This document shows positions 57,614 to 64,000 of a DNA stretch of 64,000 bases, one piece after another. Below the pieces are notes generated by a model that was given only the letters and a program-made list of their open reading frames with translations, did not search any database and was not told where the DNA came from. The DNA is from Ascaphus truei. Taxonomy: Eukaryota > Chordata > Amphibia > Anura > Ascaphidae. Each line of letters opens with the position of its first letter. The first letter of the stretch is position 1. The position numbers and the translations under genes were made by a program. The DNA lies in NCBI GenBank assembly GCA_036426205.1, contig CM071571.1, forward strand, positions 117,415,706-117,479,705, given 5' to 3'.

Positions 57614-60313
57614 TGTCTCTTGAGAAAAAAGTAGGATCCTGTACCCCAGTTCAGCTTAAACATTGACCTTTTCCTTGACCTTTAATTCCCTCCGCCTAAT
57701 CATAAACCACTTTCTAATTGTCTAGAAAACTGGCCTCAGCTGACCAAAGTCATATGCACCTTCCCTTATGCTTCCATTGACTATATTTTGATACAACATA
57801 TTACAGTATAACATCTATAATATAAAATAGCCTGTGTGTTTCTCTGTCAGAAAACAAAGGCTGTTAAAAACAAAGTACTGTAGGTGGGAAAAACCTCTGA
57901 ATGTATGGGACCTGAAACATCGTATTGTATGCATTATGTATGTCTTTATTTATATAGCGCCATTAATGTACATAGCGTTCACAGCAGTAATAGTTACAAT
58001 CATATAAATAATAAGATATACATAACACATAATAAGATATAAATAACAAAAGGGAAGAAGTGCTACAGACTTAAAAGTAACATTTAAGGAAGATCCCTGC
58101 TCCGAAGAGTTTACAATCTAATTATTCTTCACCGCTTGCTAATAGATAGAAGAGACTGCAATAAGAATCTGTGAGTAGATTCCTACTTGGTATCTCACTA
58201 TATGAAACCCTATTGCATTGTTTGGTTGTCAGTCAGAGCCATAGCTCCCAGACCATAAATCCTAGAGACCTTTGTGGTGTGTGCATCGTGGGGTTATTTT
58301 TTTTTTGGGATTGCTGTTTTTTTTAACCTGTTTTCAACTGCCTGCCTCTGATGTGTTGTTCCGTTCTGCGAGGACACTGATGGTCAGTTTCTCGGCGTGA
58401 GGTGCTGAGGGAGGTATGTGATTGTCACGACGCTGATTGAGAACCTTCCGTATTTCTTACGAGAAGAGCATAGTCCACGGGGTTGGTATAGTTTAAGAGA
58501 GGGATGGAGGAGAGATGGGGGTGTAAGAAAGGGAGGGGAAATGAATTGGTTTAAGATAGGGAGGAGGAGAGGTAGTGATGTTAGAGAGGGGAGGGGAGAG
58601 AGCTTGAGTATAAGAGAGGGAGGGGGATAGGTGGGTGTAAGGGAGGGAGGAGTGAGGGGGGGAGGAAGAGTGAGAAGGTAGTGAGAGACAGAGGGGGAGA
58701 AAAATACATGGGGAGTGGATGTGTCACTGAGGGGGAAGGGCACTTTCTCATTTAAAGTTCCCAAAACATTCAATTTGTAAATAATTTCCAACATTTGGTT
58801 ACATTTTATTTAGGGAAGCCACGGTTTAGTTTTTGGTCGGCTATGTGGAATTGCACCTTTAAACACCTTTAGTGTCCCATAGACATACAGCATATATCAT
58901 GAAGGGTGGCACTCTGGAAGCTTGTATGGTGTAGGTTGTACAGTATGGGTTTGTCGACCGCAAACTAAAAGAAAAGGGAGGTCCCTTCCGTTAACGTCAC
59001 CAGATAGTGAGTGCGCAGGAGGAGCTGTGACTATGAAAGTGGACAGGAACCTCTGGCACTGAAGGAGTAATATAGTAAAGGCATGCCAAATGATTCACTA
59101 ACTCCCATTCTAGTGTGGCATTCAAGATGAATGCAAGTTGATGCATTATTAACTGGCCGATACCTCACATCTCATTGCATCGAATAGGAGCAAAGATTCG
59201 ATTACATTTGTGGCATGTTATCCCAACATTAATAATTATTCTGAGCTGTAGTGGACATATGGCTTTTAAACATTTATGAATGAAAGAACTGAATGTAAAC
59301 AAGCACAGGAAGAATACACGATCATGCGAGATTAATTACTATTGTACTGAAATAAATCAATTCTAGAAAGACAAATGGTAAAAAACTGTTTGTGTTTTGT
59401 AGAGTTTAGGTCGATATGGAGGGATTCATTTCATTATAGATTTAATAGCTTCTGTGAGTTATTGATTTCTCTGGTTCAGACAACTACATTCTTTACGTTT
59501 GTAGTCTTCTCAGCAGATCCTTATTGTTCCTTGCACATATGGCACAGCTACTGCTTACTTTAAAAAAATAATAATAGAAGAAAAAAATATATTTTTATAA
59601 CACAACAAAAGAAAAAATTGGCGCCAACCTGAACCACTATATATATAGCCTCTAAAAGATATATGTAAAACCATATACTATGCACAGTGGAACAAATACA
59701 AAAATATAACTAATACAATAAAACAATAAAAAACATACAAAGAAAAAGGAAATGTCCAGAAAAATGAATATATAAAAATAATACAAATCCTAAAAAATAC
59801 TCCAATTGCTATCCAAAAGAGTCTCTGCAGCCCGAATGAAGGAACACCACTTCCTTGAAGATATCTATAAAACACAGAAAAAACAGGCGCACTCATAGCG
59901 TAAAATAGTATAAATAAAGTTTATGGAATGAAGATTTAAAAATACAACTCACAAACATAGCTGATTATAAGCATTTTTGAGTAAAACTCAGCCCGTCAAC
60001 GCAGGAACCCGGTATGGAGACTTCGCTGTGATTGTCCGTGGTATGTCCTACTGCAGATCTGGATCGCGAGATCTGGATCAGAGAACTTACTGTGTGATGC
60101 CGGAGCAAGGTGAAGGCAGCGTCCCTCGTGCAATTGGGTCCCTGCAAGGACACAGAGGGGCTACTGCAGTAGGACATACCACCACATCACAGCGAAGTCC
60201 TCCATACCGGGTTCCTGCGTCTGACGGGCTGAGTTGTTACTCAAAAATGCTTTATATTCAGCTTGTTTGTGAGTGTATTTTTAAATCCTTCGTTCCATAA
60301 ACTTTATTGTTAA
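57614..60313. repeat. 3.1-kb tandem duplication, copy 2, indel-rich, ends at gap
   Basis: Copy 2 follows copy 1 with dozens of one-base deletions and insertions, mostly in homopolymers. From about 59999 it differs in the element interior: the GCAGGAACCCGGTATGGAGA arm is extended and the hammerhead-like part is missing. It then runs into the N gap. The pattern suggests unpolished long-read sequence of the other haplotype. Confidence 0.85.
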
Positions 60314-60349
60314 NNNNNNNNNNNNNNNNNNNNNNNNNNNNNNNNNNNN
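60314..60349. other. assembly gap (36 N)
   Basis: Run of N. Open frames spanning it are meaningless. Confidence 1.
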
Positions 60350-61640
60350 GGTGTTTGTAGATATATATTATATAATATAGTATATATATATATATAATAT
60401 AATATAAAATATATACTAATATATTATATATAAACAATAGCAAGATGTTCAGGGCACTCAAAGGGAAAAAGTAAAAGGATAAAAACTTATCTGATTAGTA
60501 GTCGTGCGGGTGATCACAGGCGGCCCATGCCACATGCGCACTTCATAGGGCTGGATGCGGATCAAAACGCTACTCGGCTATTCAACTTCTATTTTACCCC
60601 AAAGCGACCTGTGGGGGAACATGCCCCTCTGCATATCGAGCCAGCTACTCTTCCTTAACCGATCTGCATCTCACTACATCCACTGGGTTCCAATCGATGC
60701 GATTCTTAGCCTCAGTGCTAAACAAAACTCACGCACACGTGTCACATGTGCGCAATTGTTTGCGCATCAAAAACGGGAATGGGGCCGGACATTCTACGTG
60801 ACGCCTCCACTGTCCTGTCCGGTGTATTTTCTTGTGCAACGACGTACGGGGGGGTGGCTTGTCCGTGAGCGGGATATATCTCGGCGAGTTCCTAGGCTCT
60901 GTCATCCCTGTTGGTTCGCTAGTTATATAGCCTGATTGAGCACTAAAGTATCACGGTTGATTACATTGTAATTGTGTCGTTGCTGGATGGTTCTGGATGC
61001 GACTGATGCCGCTCGTGTGCCCCTGTATGATGAGCTCGCGATTTGGGCTGGGGTTCTTTGGTTTGCTACCTACTATGGTCGGACCAGTATATACTTATCG
61101 TCCTTATGCATTGATGATTAGACTCAGTACTTAATGGAATAATATACGCCACTTCTTGTTAACATTGTTGTTAGACCCCTTGTTTTAACTATACCAACAG
61201 GGTTATTTTAGTGTTAGTAGTCACATTGGGGATCTCCACATTTTGATTGTTATCATTACACGCACCGTATTTTTGGAGTGGTTTTTTTTTTCTCGCCCTT
61301 TATATTATTGTTGTCCCTACTTCCTCAACGTGTCCCACCCGCTATGACCCTGAATACACAGGGGCATTTTCAATATATCTATTTGACTCTCCCTTAATTC
61401 CACGGGTTCCCTTCCGATGCGATAAAGCGTGAGTGACGCGCGCGATGCGCGCGTATAGATTGTCATCTTCGGCCCCCCCCCCCATTGCATATGTGTTCAC
61501 CCCCAATTCATATATGCACTTTGGTGACAGTTGAGACAGCCTCCCTTTCCCCTGGTCTGTGACAGCATGTGGTCTTTCCCAAGCGTTTGTCTCCATCGTG
61601 TTGTCACCATCCAAGACCCTTTCTATACTCACTTTCCACA
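60350..61640. other. post-gap block, unassigned
   Basis: An AT microsatellite (60359-60432), then 'ATGTTCAGGGCACTC' (60443; cf. 8782), then about 1.1 kb of more GC-balanced sequence with an alternating GCGCGCGATGCGCGCG hairpin (61439-61454). It lies between the broken arm at 60226-60313 and an arm end at 61641-61682, so it probably belongs to the interior of the inverted-arm element or a nested insert. Confidence 0.4.
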
Positions 61641-61684
61641 CTATTTTACGCTATGAGTGCGCCTGTTTTTTCTGTGTTTTTATA
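61641..61684. repeat. distal arm end of the inverted-arm element
   Basis: ACTATTTTACGCTATGAGTG and the next bases to CTGTGTTTTT match the outer end of the arm at 57570-57612. It is followed by the 14-mer AAATATATTTTTAT. Confidence 0.7.
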
Positions 61685-61698
61685 AATATATTTTTATG

Positions 61699-63139
61699 CC
61701 TGTTTTAAATAAGATAAATAGACCTGCAAGCTATTATATGGAAATGTTAATCGGGTAATCTGCCATTAAATTTACGGCGTAATATACTTTGACACTGTGG
61801 ATTTAGTTGTTCAAACTTTAATCTTGGCAGTCATGCGCTACACATCCCTTACTAATAGTGGCATTGTGTGCATTTGAACAAGGTAGTGCCGACTATAAAG
61901 GCTACTATTATGCTAGATTCTAGTATAATGAAATTATGAACAAGAAGAAAAATACAAAATAAATGTATTAAAGAGTGTAGGCAATATAGAGACCACATAA
62001 CTTTTCCAGAAGCCTAGGCCCAGATTTATCAAGCTGTGTTAAATCAGGACAAATAGCATGCCGTTACCAAGAACCGGAGAGATATTATTTGTAAAGATGA
62101 GTGTGTCTGGATTTTTGGAATCTGACTCACTGAACTATGAATATCTGAGCAAATATGTATTAGGTATGTACAATATTTGCTCAGGCTCATATATCTGTGC
62201 AGGGCCTGAGGTGAAATTGATGCAAAATCTTGTTTTGTTTCCGGCTCACCTCAGTTCACATGATTTTTCATCCACTTTCCCAATAGCACCACCTCTAACT
62301 TGCCCTGCTGCAATTTAGTAAAAGTGTTGTTAGGGGAAAGAAAAAAGGGTGGGAGACATTGGGGAGAGGCAGAAAAGGGCATTAAGAGGCTGGGAGAAGC
62401 CAAAAGACAATAAATAAATGCTAATAATAAAAATAAAACATATATAATGATTAGGGGAAAAAACACAGTTAGTGCCACCACATTCCCTTGAAAGCGCATT
62501 ATCATGCCTGACAAAAAGGCAAACAAATTTCCTCCTGTATGTCAGGCAGAATTGGCACTTCTTCCATGTTACGCCACTTGAAGAAAACTAATTTGCTCTC
62601 AGACCATTCCTTATCACTAAGGGAGATCTAGATTAACTAGTGCTATTAGCATTGGTAAATACTTTGCATTTTTACCAGATTTTTTAACTCCAAAACATAA
62701 ATAACCAAAAGTAATATCCCCTACATCTTCTCAAGAATCCCTTGGTGCTGCTGTTACTGAAGTTGAGTCTCTATAGACATTGAAAAGAAATGCTAAGTGA
62801 TACCATGATCTAGATACATTATAGAGCATCTGGGCAATGTAAGGAAGGGACTACAGACCCATAATGTGTCTAATCATTTCTCTATAGCAAAGGTATACCT
62901 ACTGTGCCATTCCATGACAAAGACTGGCTAGACGGCCAAAATGTTGGATATTCTTTTGGCTAAATAAATTTGTTTATGCAAAACTGTTGAGCCTCAACAC
63001 TTTACTTTTGGATTAATCATTTCTCTATACATCACCAATCAAACCCACATTCACTGACCAGACCATACTGATCAAATCTGCCACTGTTTGGGATAGGCTT
63101 TTTTATTTGGGATAAATGTGAGTAGTACCACCATACTGG
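61699..63139. other. AT-rich intergenic sequence with decayed motif
   Basis: GGCCCAGATTTATCAAG at 62018 resembles a Harbinger-style terminus, but no partner was found. ATGACAAAGACTGGCTAGAC then GGCCAAAATGTTGG (62909-62946) is a decayed hammerhead-like motif. No gene recognised. Confidence 0.35.
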
Positions 63140-63145
63140 CCACTA

Positions 63146-63371
63146 AATCTCACTATTTCGGTAAACGTGTGAGTATAATTAGCAGTCTCTGCTCACAACA
63201 CCTCTGATATCAACAACAGCCCTACATGATCAACAACAGCCCTACATGTTTCTTCAGATATCCCTGAAGAAATCTGTCTATCTGAAGAAACGCGTAGGGC
63301 TGTTGTTGATATCACATGTGTTTTGAGCGGAGACTGCAAATTATACTCACACATTTACCGAAGTAGTGAGG
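63146..63371. mobile_element. palindromic element with hammerhead-like motif
   Basis: Arms of about 80-100 bp (63146-63238 and 63294-63371) are reverse complements, starting ATCTCACTATTTCGGTAAAC. The centre has CCCTGAAGAAATC...GAAGAAACGCGTAGGG (63252-63299): CTGAAGA and GAAACGCGTA are present, and CCC/GGG can form stem I, but stem II is decayed. GATCAACAACAGCCCTACAT is partly duplicated in the left arm. Confidence 0.6.
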
Positions 63372-64000
63372 GAATCCGCTGCCCCACCCTAAACGTTCCC
63401 TGCCCGGAATTGTTTGGACTCTCTGTTTGTTACCGGAGGACTGTCTAACAACAGACACCACTGGGAGTTCCTGCAGGACGGGAGCTTGTGACGGACCGCA
63501 CAGACGAGTCGGAGCAGAGGAGCGGAGCTATAGCACCATGATGGGAGCATGAGTATTGATCTCATAAAACGCCTATATTACTTTTTTTTAATCGTGACTG
63601 TTGAAAAATATTAAACATTTTGTAGTGATAATGCATTAGGATTGGGCGCTTTTCTTTTATATATATATATATATATATTTTTAATATATATTTAACTTTT
63701 CACTTTATTCTTGTGGTTGTAGCACATTTTGATGACATGTTAAGTCACAGTACTGTAGTTATATAGTCACAAATCAGAGTTATATTTTTTAACATATGTA
63801 ATTGATTGGTTTGTGAGCGCCTGTTGAAACAAATTGTCTAATTTATATCATAGGGACATGGCAGTACCATGATGAAGGTATTATGCCAGCCAAAAGAGGT
63901 TTCTTTTTCCTGCTTATTTCACATCCAGCATTCCCATGGAGCGCCGGATGTGATATTCCTAGTAGTGAAAAGAAGGCAAAGGACTCCTCTTCTGTTTCCC
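63372..64000. other. unassigned sequence with AT microsatellite
   Basis: The 63372-63560 part is more GC-rich and may continue the element to its left. (TA)n at about 63659-63680. No gene recognised. Confidence 0.4.

Noticed and set aside
60258..60461. Open frame across the N gap
   Set aside because: Contains unknown residues from N and AT microsatellite sequence.

Overview
The window looks like intergenic DNA from a large, repeat-rich vertebrate genome, most likely an amphibian and probably a frog. The evidence is the repeat content: L1/Tx1-type LINEs, a Penelope-like element of the amphibian type, PIF/Harbinger and Tigger-type DNA transposons, Ty3/gypsy remains, and many copies of a 'CTGANGAA-stem-GAAACGCGT' hammerhead-like motif typical of amphibian repeats. 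I see no host protein-coding exon and no tRNA or rRNA gene. Every convincing protein signature belongs to a mobile element. The species cannot be named from sequence alone.

Layout. 1-10 kb: a Harbinger-like repeat (copy A) carrying a 677-bp insert with a hammerhead-like motif at its 5' edge and a 12-bp target duplication; a second piece of the Harbinger module; a decayed gypsy integrase; a 227-bp snapback palindrome; a solo LTR; an AT microsatellite. 10-28.4 kb: a cluster of six copies of one LTR-like family (TG...CA ends, CpG-rich promoter-like core). Among them lie two Tigger-type MITEs and a nest in which a 3.15-kb Harbinger element with a broken Myb/SANT-like gene sits inside an element with long inverted arms. 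One LTR copy holds a 1.3-kb insert with a 15-bp target duplication and internal direct repeats. 29-35 kb: LINE remnants, one split by a double-hairpin MITE, then Harbinger-like copy B. 36-41 kb: a TA-flanked DNA transposon stuffed with tandem repeats, and a long 5'-truncated L1-type LINE with recognisable reverse transcriptase and poly(A) tail. 41.8-49.8 kb: a third Tigger-type MITE, a LINE tail, and Harbinger-like copy C with its own TATA box and exon-like blocks. 49.9-52.5 kb: a 3'-truncated Penelope-like element on the minus strand, with an upstream coiled-coil ORF and a reverse transcriptase ORF in an overlapping frame. 54.5-60.3 kb: a 3.1-kb tandem duplication whose second copy is full of one-base indels and runs into a 36-base assembly gap; it is probably an assembly artefact. 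60.4-64 kb: an unassigned block, then another palindrome with a hammerhead-like motif.

The elements do not work together as a pathway. What links them is nesting, which gives relative insertion ages, and shared parts: the hammerhead-like motif, foldback palindromes of about 270-300 bp, and a promoter-like core with NRF1- and ZNF143-like motifs. The best leads are the hammerhead-bearing elements, the two-frame Penelope-like element, and the Harbinger-like family with its conserved short acidic exon.
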